Source: JABFRG01 sp038210445 (GTDB taxonomy: Bacteria > Myxococcota_A > Polyangia > Polyangiales > Polyangiaceae). Taken from it: 64,000 nucleotides of DNA. The notes beneath the pieces were generated by a model. It had not been told where the DNA came from. It did no database searches and saw nothing but the letters and a program-made list of their open reading frames with translations. The DNA lies in assembly GCA_038210445.1 (NCBI GenBank), contig JBBQWQ010000008.1, forward strand, positions 1-64,000. The letters are read 5' to 3'. Shown here piece by piece: positions 1-7,841 of the stretch. Positions within the stretch are counted from its first letter, which is position 1. Every line of letters starts with the position of its first letter. The position numbers and the translations under genes are program-made.

Positions 1-123
1 GAAAACGGTGAGATCGCACGTGCGATAGGTGCAGGTGAACACATCGAGGATGCGCGCATTGGCGAGGACCAGATCGCTCTCGATGCGCCCGCGCGCGGCG
101 GCGATTCGACGTTGAAGAGACAT
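1..123 (-). CDS. ade: adenine deaminase, N-terminal fragment
   Basis: The first 41 codons of a minus-strand gene whose remainder lies beyond the left edge; ATG at 121-123. The translation contains IAAARGRIESDLVLANARIL followed by DVFT and a YRTCDLTVF stretch. This is the start of adenine deaminases: a short helix with ARG, then a D-L-V-x-x-N-A-x-x-x-(D/N)-V-F-T strand that begins the composite beta domain before the amidohydrolase barrel. By family the enzyme converts adenine to hypoxanthine plus ammonia in purine salvage, in the cytoplasm. The metal ligands are not in the window, so another amidohydrolase cannot be excluded. It is transcribed away from the lipoprotein gene that begins at 489. 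Confidence 0.68.
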   Translation of the reverse strand, partial: MSLQRRIAAARGRIESDLVLANARILDVFTCTYRTCDLTVF

Positions 124-488
124 GCCGCCATGTTGCCAGCCTCATGCGCCGAGCACGGTGGATTTTTGCGTCGCTGTCGGTGGCGCTTCCTTCCGCCACC
201 CGCCGAAGACGCCGCGATCCACCGCCGCAGGCCTCGCCTCCGGCCCGCGCAGAACGCCTTCCCCCGCGATAAGTAGTGGAATCTGCAGGATATTGCGCGA
301 CTTACATGGCCCTACTTGCTACACCACCACCGTACGTCGCCGCAGTTCCGCCTTTGCTGGAATCTGGATCCAAGCTCCTCCATGAGACCAAAGGTGCGAC
401 ACGAACAATCCTTTGTTATTTCATCACATTGCTACGCGCTCGGTGGTTGGTACGGGGGGTGCATACTCCTCTTGCGGAGATGATGACC
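124..488. other. divergent intergenic region
   Basis: 365 bp between the start of the adenine deaminase gene and the first VWA lipoprotein gene, so it should hold both promoters. An open frame continues upstream from the VWA gene to 276, but its translation lacks a signal sequence and looks like chance. The stretch at about 405-435 is the most AT-rich part and is the likeliest promoter position. I see no clear -35/-10 pair, repeat or RNA gene. Confidence 0.5.
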
Positions 489-1589
489 ATGAAAAACCTC
501 GGTACCCTTCTCGCTCTGTCTGCCGTGTCCGTGGTTGCCGTCGCCTGCAGCTCCGATCCGGACCCGGGCGAGTTCAAGGACCCGAACGCCGCCGGCAGCA
601 GCTCCGGTGGCAACACCCAGCCGTGCGGTCCCCTCGGCTGCGACAAAGGCAAGACCGGCGATGATCTCCTCGCCTGCGCCACCAGCACCTTGGACGGCAA
701 GACCACGCCGGTGAACATCGTCGTGGCCCTCGATATCTCTGGCAGCATGTGCGAAGGCGTCGAAGACCCGCGCCGCGACTGCAACAGCCTCGGCTCCAAG
801 TGGCAGCTCACCAAGAAGGCGCTCACCACGTTCTTCAAAGACCCCACCCAGAAGGACGTCTCGGCCAGCATCATCACCTGGGCCGGCAGCTCGTGCAGCG
901 GCTTCGACAAGCCGGTGAACCCGGCGAACGTGGCGCTGCCCGACGCCGCCAACTCGCTCGTCAACGCCCTCACCATGACGCCCAACGGCGGCACGCCCAC
1001 GGTGGCCGCCATCAAGGGCGCGCAGGCGTACGCGCAGACGGTGCAAGCAGCCAAGCCGGGCGAGAAGGTTGTCATCGCCCTCGCCACCGACGGCGAGCCC
1101 ACCGACTGCGGCAGCGTTTCGCAGGCGGCGACCCAGGCCGGCGCCACCAAGGCGGCGGGGATCCCCGTGTACGTCATCGGCGTCGGTCCCTCACTCGACA
1201 ACCTCAACGCCATCGCGGCCGGCGCCGGCACCAACAACAGCAAGGCCTTCTTGGTGCAGCGCAACGTCGAGGTGGAGTTCGCCAAGGCGATGCAAGAGAT
1301 CAAGGGCAACTCCCTCGGTTGCTCGCTGAAGATGCCTGTCGCGCCGGCCGGCGAGAAGCTCGACCTCAGCAAGGTGAACATCACCTTCAAGGCCAACACT
1401 GGCACCGTCGAGACCGTGCCCTACAGCCAAGACTGCACCATCGGCTCCGGCTGGAAGTACGTACCCAGCGCGGCAGCGCCGGAGAGCATCGAGCTCTGCA
1501 CCAGCGCCTGCGACAACGTGAAGGTCAACGACAAGGGTCAGCTCAGCGTGGTGCTCGGCTGCGCCACCAAGACCGGACCCACGAAGTAG
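489..1589 (+). CDS. VWA-domain lipoprotein (copy 1)
   Basis: A 366-residue secreted lipoprotein. The start at 489 is chosen because GGAG lies about 8 bp upstream and the signal peptide begins there: MKNLGTLLAL, a hydrophobic run, then lipobox VAVAC with Cys20 as the lipidated residue. A Gly/Ser/Asn-rich linker follows. A von Willebrand factor A domain spans about residues 74-260, with the MIDAS motif DISGSM (D82, S84, S86), a TPNGGTPT segment supplying the MIDAS threonine, and an LATDGEPTD strand. Many paired cysteines suggest an extracytoplasmic, disulphide-bonded fold. VWA domains bind protein or matrix ligands through a metal; the ligand here is unknown. It is closely related to the next gene along its whole length, so the two are a tandem duplication. 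Confidence 0.9.
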   Translation: MKNLGTLLALSAVSVVAVACSSDPDPGEFKDPNAAGSSSGGNTQPCGPLGCDKGKTGDDLLACATSTLDGKTTPVNIVVALDISGSMCEGVEDPRRDCNSLGSKWQLTKKALTTFFKDPTQKDVSASIITWAGSSCSGFDKPVNPANVALPDAANSLVNALTMTPNGGTPTVAAIKGAQAYAQTVQAAKPGEKVVIALATDGEPTDCGSVSQAATQAGATKAAGIPVYVIGVGPSLDNLNAIAAGAGTNNSKAFLVQRNVEVEFAKAMQEIKGNSLGCSLKMPVAPAGEKLDLSKVNITFKANTGTVETVPYSQDCTIGSGWKYVPSAAAPESIELCTSACDNVKVNDKGQLSVVLGCATKTGPTK

Positions 1590-1802
1590 ACGGCTCGCTT
1601 TGCGGCTGCTGCGCCGAGGCCTCGCGCCTTCACCATGAACGGCCGTCGCCCCCAGATGAGGGGCGACGCCCGCTGAACGCTGGATCCGACGGAATCCATG
1701 GCGCCGCTGTAGGATAGAGAAAATCCTTCGTGATTCCGCGCGGACTGCGCATGAAAATCCAGGCACGCTGCTTGCTGTCCATCCTCGCGGGAGACAGCCA
1801 AC

Positions 1803-2903
1803 ATGCGAACTTCGGCGGCACTCGGTACTGTGGTCTTTGGTTCTCTGCTGGCGCTGGCCTGCGGGTCCGAGGCCGACCCGAATCTGTTTCCCGACGGAAC
1901 CAACGGCAACGGCGCCTCCAGCGGCGCCAATGGCAGCAGCGGGGGCATCCTCGGCGGCGGGGGCGGTGGCTCTGGCGGCGAATTCGCAGAGTGCGCGTCC
2001 AACGTGGCCGATGGCCAGTTGCGACCGGTGCACATGGTGCTCGCCGTCGATATCTCCGGCAGCATGTGCGAGATCAACGACAACTCCAACAACACCGACT
2101 GCAACAGCGCGCAGTCGAAGTGGGGCCAGACCAAGAAGGCGCTCTCTGACTTCTTCGGCAGCGCGGAGTCGCGCGACATGTACGTGAGCGTGATTCCCTG
2201 GTCGGGCCAGTCGTGCAATGGCTTCGACACGCCGGTCACGCCGGAAGTGGGCCTGCCCGACACCGGCGGCGCGCTCTCGCGCGCGGTCGCGCGGCTCACA
2301 CCCAACGGCGGTACGCCCACCCACGGCGCCATCCAGGGCGCGCAGAAGTACGCCACCACGCTGCAGTCCTCCATCAAAGACAACGGCAAGGTCATCATCG
2401 CCCTCGCCACCGACGGAATGCCCACCGGCTGCAGCACCCTTCCGCAAGCGCAGGCTGCGGCCACCGCCACCAACGCGGCGGGCTTTCCCGTGTACGTCAT
2501 TGGCGTGGGCAACCAGGCGGCGAACCTCAAGTCGCTGGCCCAGGCGGGCGGCACCAACGACGCGTTCAACGTGAGCTCCGCCACGGCGTCGGCAGACCTG
2601 CTCAAGGCCCTGCAGACGATCCGCGGCAATGCCCTCACTTGCAGCCTGAGCATGCCTTCGCCGCCGGCCGGTCAAACGCTCGACCTCAGCAAGGTCAACG
2701 TCGTGTTCGACACCACCGCGTCCAATACCGTGCCCTACAGCCAAGACTGCTCCAACGCCGACGGCTGGCGCTACACGCCGAGCGCCGCCGCACCCACCGG
2801 CATCGAGCTCTGCACCAAGTCGTGCGACACCGTGCGCGCCAATGCCGCCGGCAAGCTCAAGCTCGTTCTCGGCTGTGCGACCAAGAGCGGCCCCACCAAG
2901 TAA
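1803..2903 (+). CDS. VWA-domain lipoprotein (copy 2)
   Basis: A 366-residue paralog of the gene at 489-1589. ATG at 1803 follows GGGAGA. The signal peptide ends in lipobox LALAC (Cys20) and is followed by a Gly/Ser-rich tether at about residues 35-60. The VWA domain has an intact MIDAS (DISGSM, D83), TPNGGTPTHG and an LATDGMPTGC strand. The C-terminal third matches copy 1 closely: both contain the run TVPYSQDC and both end CATK(T/S)GPTK. Copy 2 follows copy 1 by 213 bp and may have its own promoter. It is probably surface- or periplasm-exposed and metal-dependent; the ligand is unknown. Confidence 0.9.
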   Translation: MRTSAALGTVVFGSLLALACGSEADPNLFPDGTNGNGASSGANGSSGGILGGGGGGSGGEFAECASNVADGQLRPVHMVLAVDISGSMCEINDNSNNTDCNSAQSKWGQTKKALSDFFGSAESRDMYVSVIPWSGQSCNGFDTPVTPEVGLPDTGGALSRAVARLTPNGGTPTHGAIQGAQKYATTLQSSIKDNGKVIIALATDGMPTGCSTLPQAQAAATATNAAGFPVYVIGVGNQAANLKSLAQAGGTNDAFNVSSATASADLLKALQTIRGNALTCSLSMPSPPAGQTLDLSKVNVVFDTTASNTVPYSQDCSNADGWRYTPSAAAPTGIELCTKSCDTVRANAAGKLKLVLGCATKSGPTK

Positions 2904-3307
2904 TGGTCGCCGGGGGAGCGGCTGCACGGCGGCGGGCGTCGGTCGGGCGTGCTCATGAACAGGAGCTCATTCCGCGCGGCCCTGCCTAGCCGGCCGCCGT
3001 TCGCTCGCTCCCCGATGACCATTCGCCATCGAGGACGTGGACTCGGGCCGGGTGAAGCTCGTGGCACAGAGGGCCCACTTCCTGTTCGGGGCCAACACGG
3101 CTTCGACCTTCGTGGACCTCGCGGCGCCGTCCCCCATGGCGCTTGCGCGCGGCTCTACTTCTACGACGACAACGACGTCCTCTCCGCCGGCCGTCAGCCG
3201 TAGCCCGCGCGAACGGAGCGGAGGGCCAGGGCAGGGGCGCGAGGGCAATTTCTGCGCCGGAAACCATGCCTATGGCCGGGCTTTCCGGGTATAGTTCGCG
3301 CTGCAAT
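2904..3307. other. intergenic region with possible gene remnant
   Basis: 404 bp between the second VWA gene and the next lipoprotein-like gene. From about 3022 to 3140 one plus frame reads with this genome's codon bias (FAIEDVDSGRVKLVAQ, then HFLFGANTASTFVDL). After about 3150 a plausible continuation (LYFYDDNDVLSAG) is in a different frame and ends at 3203. No start codon or ribosome site is evident and I do not recognise the protein. It could be a decayed, frameshifted gene fragment or chance. Confidence 0.25.
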
Positions 3308-4648
3308 ATGTGGAAGTCTGCCCTTGCCCTGTTCGCCTTCGGGTTCTCGCTCTCGTGCGCGGCCGACCCGAGCCTGTACGTGCATCGCATGAAGCTCGGC
3401 CGGAAGGCCTCGCGCGAAGAGGGTGACGTGCTCAAGGTGCAGCGCCCCGATACCGAGCGCTTCGGCACCGCGCAGCCTGGGTTTTTCGCGCTGAAGACGC
3501 GAGAAGAGTGGACCAAGTTCTGGGAGGGCACGGGCTCCAACCCCGAGCCGCCGCAGCTCGATTTCGAGCGGAAGATGATCCTGGTGGCGGTCACCGAGTC
3601 GGCGCAGAGCCAGGCGCTGCACATCGACCAGGTGGTGGAGACCGGCACCTCGGTGCACGTGTACGTTACCGAAACGCGCCCCGGCGAAGGGTGCCCCATG
3701 CGCACCGGCGGCGTCCCCAAGCAAGACTTCATCGCCGTCGATCACTCCACCAAACCGGTCCACTTTCATATCGAGCCGGTGCAGGCCACCACCTGCGGCG
3801 ACGCGCCCACGGCGATCGTCCAATGCAAAGTCGAAGGCGCCGGAGGCGCCGCCCCCGAGGTCATGGCCATGCCCGGCCAGACCGTCGAGTGCGAGGCCCA
3901 GCAGCAGGTGCGCGGCGTGTTCGCCGCGGTGGATCGCCGCTGGAACTTTTCGGAGTTTCCCCACGGCTCCACATCCAAGCTCACGTTCGACCCCAACGGC
4001 ATGCGGGTGAAGTTCACGGTCGATACCTACGGCCGCTATGCCGTGCACTTCGAGGTGGTCGACGACGCCGGCCGCAAGGGCGAATCTTCCGCCGCGGTGG
4101 TCTCGACGCCCTCGAAAGAGGGCCTCTATGTGCGTCTCGGTTGGGGCGGCTTCGAGTCGGGCGACGACCCCGACACCTTTCCCCGGGTGAACCTCGAGGC
4201 CGCTGGAAGTGCTCCGACCGCGGGCGTGTGCACCGTCGAAGGCGCGCGCCCCGGCTGGTGCGACGCCAAGCGCCAGGGGCACAACATCCAGCTCAAGCTC
4301 AACGCCGCCGACGGCACCTTCCCGTTGACTGTAAAGTACACGGATGATCGCTTCTCCGGCGCGCCCATGGTGTGCATCAAGGTCTTCGCCAGCGGCGCGC
4401 AGACCGCCGATCTCTGCGACAAGGACCCGCGGAAGGCCGGCGAGGTGTGGAAGGTGGGCTCGCTCCTGGCCAAGAACGGCCTCATCCAGCCGATCACCGA
4501 CGAGCCGAAGCCGGCCGACCCGATACCCACCGGCACCGCGACCGCAAAGCCGCCCCTCAAGCCGCCCACCGGCACCGGCAAGCCCGCGGGCACCGGTAAG
4601 CCCGCCGGCAAGAAGCCCCCCAAGGGCACCGGCATCTTCAACCCGTAG
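3308..4648 (+). CDS. exported protein with PrcB-like domain
   Basis: A 446-residue exported protein. A signal sequence begins at ATG 3308 (MWKSALALFAFGF) and ends near Cys17, so it may be a lipoprotein, although the lipobox (SLSC) is weak. Residues of about 55-150 hold a beta-rich unit (TREEWTKFW, then MILVAVTESAQSQ, then VHVYVTETRPGEGC) resembling the PrcB C-terminal domain family. An Ig-like beta domain follows (RYAVHFEVVDDAGRKGES). The C-terminus is a Pro/Gly/Lys/Thr-rich tail with repeated GTGKPA units, probably unstructured. No ribosome site stands out; an in-frame ATG at 3266 is an alternative start but would put extra residues ahead of the signal peptide. Function unknown. Confidence 0.82.
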   Translation: MWKSALALFAFGFSLSCAADPSLYVHRMKLGRKASREEGDVLKVQRPDTERFGTAQPGFFALKTREEWTKFWEGTGSNPEPPQLDFERKMILVAVTESAQSQALHIDQVVETGTSVHVYVTETRPGEGCPMRTGGVPKQDFIAVDHSTKPVHFHIEPVQATTCGDAPTAIVQCKVEGAGGAAPEVMAMPGQTVECEAQQQVRGVFAAVDRRWNFSEFPHGSTSKLTFDPNGMRVKFTVDTYGRYAVHFEVVDDAGRKGESSAAVVSTPSKEGLYVRLGWGGFESGDDPDTFPRVNLEAAGSAPTAGVCTVEGARPGWCDAKRQGHNIQLKLNAADGTFPLTVKYTDDRFSGAPMVCIKVFASGAQTADLCDKDPRKAGEVWKVGSLLAKNGLIQPITDEPKPADPIPTGTATAKPPLKPPTGTGKPAGTGKPAGKKPPKGTGIFNP

Positions 4649-4667
4649 CGGGCTGCGCTCTCGCGCC

Positions 4668-5165
4668 TCAGACCGGAACCGGGCCGCCGAAGTAGCCGGC
4701 GCCGCGGAGCGCCCACACCACGAACAGCAGCAGGAACAGCGCGCCGTTGACCAGCACGACGCCGCGGCCCAGCCGCACGTTCCACAGCTTGCCTTGCCAC
4801 AGGTCGAAGGGGTGGCCGTCGCGGAACGTGAGGTACACCGAGAGCGCCGCCAGCGCGCCCTGGGCCAGCACCGTCGCGGCGGCCAGCGGGTGCATGGCGA
4901 GCGAGGCGTGAAGCTCGCCGGCAAAGAGCAGATGCATGGCGCGGGTCATTCCGCAGCCAGGGCAGGGATGGTGGGTGAGCACCGCCACTGGGCACCGGCC
5001 CCCTACCAGCGCCGACGATGCGCCGAAAAGCCACACCACCACAACCCCCAGCGCGCGGCCCGGATAGTAGCGGGGGCCGCGCGATTGCCCCTGTGTGACG
5101 CGTGCAGGGAAGGTTGGGGGCACGCTCACCGTAAAACGGTTAGCAACGCCGCCGGACCCATGCAA
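4668..5165 (-). CDS. DUF2752 membrane protein
   Basis: 165 residues with the DUF2752 hallmark CPGCGMTRA (about residues 68-76) followed by alternating hydrophobic segments, about three membrane helices in all. Proteins of this family are small integral membrane proteins of unknown role, often encoded beside other envelope proteins. The first 38 residues do not look conserved, and a GTG about 40 codons in, just before VVVWLFG, is a possible true start. The gene is convergent with the PrcB-like gene (19 bp apart) and divergent from the DUF4190 gene, with only 50 bp between their starts. Confidence 0.85.
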   Translation of the reverse strand: MHGSGGVANRFTVSVPPTFPARVTQGQSRGPRYYPGRALGVVVVWLFGASSALVGGRCPVAVLTHHPCPGCGMTRAMHLLFAGELHASLAMHPLAAATVLAQGALAALSVYLTFRDGHPFDLWQGKLWNVRLGRGVVLVNGALFLLLFVVWALRGAGYFGGPVPV

Positions 5166-5215
5166 TCATCGTGAGCATTGGGGTTCGTGCTACGCGAACC
5201 GGACCGGAGAGGACC

Positions 5216-5809
5216 ATGGACAATCTCGTGCAGACTGCAGGTTATGGCCCCCCCGGTGGCGGCGGTTACGGCCCCCCGCCCGGTGGCTTCGGCGGTCCTC
5301 CTCCCGGTGGCGGCGGCGGTGGCTACGGCCCTCCGCCCCCTCCTGGCGGCGGCGGTGGCGGTGGCGGCGGCTACGGAGCCCCTCCGGGCGGCTACGGGGC
5401 CCCTCCGGGTGGCTTCGGCGGTCCTCCTCCGGGCGGCTTCGGTGGGCCTCCCCAAGGGGGCGGCTACGGTCCTCCTCCGGGCGGCGGCTTCGGCCCTCCG
5501 GGCGGCGGCTTTGGTGGCCCCATGGCCCCCATGCCCACCACTTCCGGCCTGGCCATCGCCTCGCTTGTGTGCGGCATCATCTCCATTCCCGGCGGCTGCT
5601 GCTGCAGCTTCGTCTCGATTCCCCTCGCCATCGTCGCCATCATCCTCGGCGTCATCGGCATGAGCAAGGTGAACGCCGAGCCGAACCTCTACACCGGCAA
5701 GGGGCTCGCCATTGGCGGCATCGCCACCGGCGGCGTCGCCGTCGTCTTCGGCATCATCATGCTGGTGGTTGGTATGGGCAGCTCGCTCATGGACCAGTAC
5801 AACAACTGA
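5216..5809 (+). CDS. DUF4190 membrane protein with Gly/Pro/aromatic-rich N-terminus
   Basis: 197 residues. ATG 5216 follows GGAGAGG. Residues 1-105 are a low-complexity region of repeated GYGPPPGG and GFGGPP units (Gly, Pro, Tyr, Phe). The C-terminal part is a DUF4190 domain: a first helix (TSGLAIASLVCGII), a Cys-rich turn (GGCCCSF), a second helix, then a final helix after KGLAIGGIATGG. DUF4190 proteins are small membrane proteins of unknown function. The aromatic Gly/Pro-rich tail faces one side of the membrane and could self-associate; that is inference. The coding repeats make this stretch prone to length variation. A hairpin about 100 bp downstream could terminate its transcript. Confidence 0.85.
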   Translation: MDNLVQTAGYGPPGGGGYGPPPGGFGGPPPGGGGGGYGPPPPPGGGGGGGGGYGAPPGGYGAPPGGFGGPPPGGFGGPPQGGGYGPPPGGGFGPPGGGFGGPMAPMPTTSGLAIASLVCGIISIPGGCCCSFVSIPLAIVAIILGVIGMSKVNAEPNLYTGKGLAIGGIATGGVAVVFGIIMLVVGMGSSLMDQYNN

Positions 5810-5905
5810 CCGGGAGCCCACCGCGGCGGCGGTGGAAAGTTACGGTGTGGCCGTAGCCGTCCGTTCACGGGGGCCACGGGAGTAAGCAAAAACTCGAGAG
5901 ATTCG

Positions 5906-5937
5906 AAGGAGCACCCATGGCACGCGGGGTGCTCCTT
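5906..5937 (+). terminator. 11-bp hairpin: terminator or Shine-Dalgarno-masking stem
   Basis: AAGGAGCACCC (5906-5916) pairs perfectly with GGGTGCTCCTT (5927-5937) around a 10-nt loop and is followed by a short T-rich stretch (TTTCG). It can act as a weak terminator for the DUF4190 gene. The left arm also contains the GAAGGAG ribosome site of the next gene and the loop begins with that gene's ATG at 5917, so the same stem could hide the start. Confidence 0.5.
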
Positions 5938-7164
5938 TCGTCTCCGATGCTTCGCTTTTCTTCCTTGCTCGTAGTTACCGCCCTTCTTCCCGCCTGCACC
6001 ATCGTCACCAGCACCGAGAGCGATCCCGGTCTTGACCACCCGGATGTCGATCCGGAGCCGGCCAAGCCCAGCACCCCCGCGAACCCCGAACCCGTGGAGC
6101 CCGAGGTGGCATGCGGCGCCGGCGAGCCCGTCAAGTGCGGCGGCGGCAAGCGCTGCGGCAGCGCCGACGACTGCCAAAGCGGCGTCTGCACCGCGGCTGG
6201 CGTTTGCCTTTACGCGCCCAGTTGCAATCGCGATCACGGCGGCAGCACCTGCGGCCCGGACGGCAAGGGCGAGGACTGCTGCACTGCGCTGCCGGTGCGC
6301 GTCGGCGCGCGCAAGGTGAACCTCGACAAGTACAACATCACCGCCGGCCGCATGCGCACCTTCATCGAGTCCACCAAGGGCGACGTGCGCGGCTACATCG
6401 AAAAGAACCCGCCGAAGAACTGGGACGCTCGCTGGTCGGCGTTCCTGCCGAGCGGCTTCGAAGGCAACTACAACGTGTGGGATCAACTGGGCCCGGCGCC
6501 GCTCTACGAGCAGGTGAGCCAGGGCTCGCGCACCTTCGGGTGCTACCTCAACGGCGGCGGCGCCCGCACCTACTGGGTGCCCTCCGAGGTGAGCGAGGCC
6601 TATGGCGATCAGGCGCAGGCCTACTCGCAGGAAGTGCTCGACGAGAAGCCGCTCAACTGCGCGAGCGCCGTGCTCATGGCAGCCTTGTGCGCCTCCGATG
6701 GCGGCCGCTTGCCCACGCCGGCGGAGCTCGACGCTGCCTGGGGCACGGCAAAGTTCCCGTGGGGCAACGCGCCGGCGCCGTACAATCCGAAGTTCGCTCC
6801 GGGCGGAGCTCTCGACTACGCCAACCATGGCGACACCTTCGAGTTTCCCGAGACCGTTGGCAGCGACGTGAGCTCGCACATCGCGCCGCCGGGGCACTAC
6901 CCCAAGGGCAACGGACCCTTCGGCCACGCGGATCTCGTGGGCAACGTGTGGAACATCACCAGCGCCGTATTCCAAGACGGACCCTACACGCCGGACCCGC
7001 TTCGCCAGTGGCTGCAGTGGAGCCGCGGCGGCGCCTGGGAAGCCGGACAGATGGTCCCCTTTGAGAATGTGAGCATCCAAGGTGAGCCCGGCTTCTATCC
7101 TCGCTTCCGCGCGCCGGCCCTGCGCAAGTACTGGGCGGGCGGCGCCCGCTGCGTGCACGACTGA
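5917..7164 (+). CDS. FGE-sulfatase (SUMF1-like) domain lipoprotein
   Basis: 415 residues from ATG 5917, which has a good GAAGGAG site; ATG 5947 (MLRFSSLLVV) would give a more usual short signal peptide but has no ribosome site. The signal ends in lipobox LLPAC. A Pro-rich tether and a Cys-rich segment (residues 65-130) follow. The rest is a formylglycine-generating-enzyme-type fold: RLPTPAELDAAWG, FPWGN, GHADLVGNVWNIT and WSRGGAWE correspond to the family's RLPT-AEWE, PWG, GNVWEW and RGGSW blocks. Many members are not true FGEs; they bind ligands or modify other targets. I cannot place the copper-binding cysteines of the true enzyme, so function is open. It is convergent with the next gene, 3 bp apart. 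Confidence 0.85.
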   Translation: MARGVLLSSPMLRFSSLLVVTALLPACTIVTSTESDPGLDHPDVDPEPAKPSTPANPEPVEPEVACGAGEPVKCGGGKRCGSADDCQSGVCTAAGVCLYAPSCNRDHGGSTCGPDGKGEDCCTALPVRVGARKVNLDKYNITAGRMRTFIESTKGDVRGYIEKNPPKNWDARWSAFLPSGFEGNYNVWDQLGPAPLYEQVSQGSRTFGCYLNGGGARTYWVPSEVSEAYGDQAQAYSQEVLDEKPLNCASAVLMAALCASDGGRLPTPAELDAAWGTAKFPWGNAPAPYNPKFAPGGALDYANHGDTFEFPETVGSDVSSHIAPPGHYPKGNGPFGHADLVGNVWNITSAVFQDGPYTPDPLRQWLQWSRGGAWEAGQMVPFENVSIQGEPGFYPRFRAPALRKYWAGGARCVHD

Positions 7165-7167
7165 GAT

Positions 7168-7818
7168 TCACTGCGGCGCGGTGGTCACCAGCCCGGCCGG
7201 GCGAATCTCATAGCGGCCCGCCGCTTCGGTGGCGCACATGAGGCCTTCGGTACCCCACATCCAGAGGATCCCGGCGGGGTGCGGACCCATGGGCAGCGAA
7301 GCGAACGAGAAGCGCAGGGCGCCGGCAGCGGTGGCCTCCACGTCGCGGATCTCCAGCACGAACACCGAGGCTTTGGTCTTTGACCCATCGAAGGGCGGTG
7401 TTGCGCGCCGCACCCGCAGGGCCCGATTGCCGGCGAGCGGCGTGGGCAAGGGGAGCGACAGCACCGTTTCGTAGGTCGGATATTTGCGCGCCATCTGGGC
7501 CACGTCACGAAGCTGCAGTGCGTCCCAGCGGGCGCCGGCGTCGTCGAAGAACGCCTCGACAATCTGCGCTTCCAGCGCCACCAGCCGCTCCCGCTCGGCA
7601 GGCCCAAGGGCGTGGCCGGGCCCCTGGCAGTCGGCGGGGATTCGCAGGGCACTCTCCTGCGCGGGCGCGGGCGCGGGCGCCTTGGCAGGGGCCTCGGCGG
7701 CGGCGTCGCTCGGTTCCGGGGCTGCCGGCGCGGGCGTCGGACCTTTCGGGTGAGCCGAGCCCCCGCCGCAGGCGGTCGCGAGAGCGGTGAGGAGCACGAG
7801 AGACGATGCGGGCGCCAT
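7168..7818 (-). CDS. hypothetical lipoprotein
   Basis: 216 residues. The signal peptide MAPASSLVLLTALATAC has lipobox ATAC and is followed by an Ala/Pro-rich linker (about residues 25-55) typical of tethered surface proteins. The folded part (60-216) has a helical start (PAERERLVALEAQIVEAFF) and then beta strands, with no motif that I recognise. It starts 23 bp downstream of the lipoprotein gene ending at 7842 and probably shares its transcript. Confidence 0.8.
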   Translation of the reverse strand: MAPASSLVLLTALATACGGGSAHPKGPTPAPAAPEPSDAAAEAPAKAPAPAPAQESALRIPADCQGPGHALGPAERERLVALEAQIVEAFFDDAGARWDALQLRDVAQMARKYPTYETVLSLPLPTPLAGNRALRVRRATPPFDGSKTKASVFVLEIRDVEATAAGALRFSFASLPMGPHPAGILWMWGTEGLMCATEAAGRYEIRPAGLVTTAPQ

Positions 7819-7841
7819 GGCCCGAGGGTTTCACGGATGGT

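Noticed and set aside
1191..2927. Long open frames antisense to the VWA genes, and similar long antisense frames throughout
   Set aside because: They are the expected mirror of high-GC genes; their translations are Arg/Ala/His-rich and lack domains, signal peptides and ribosome sites.
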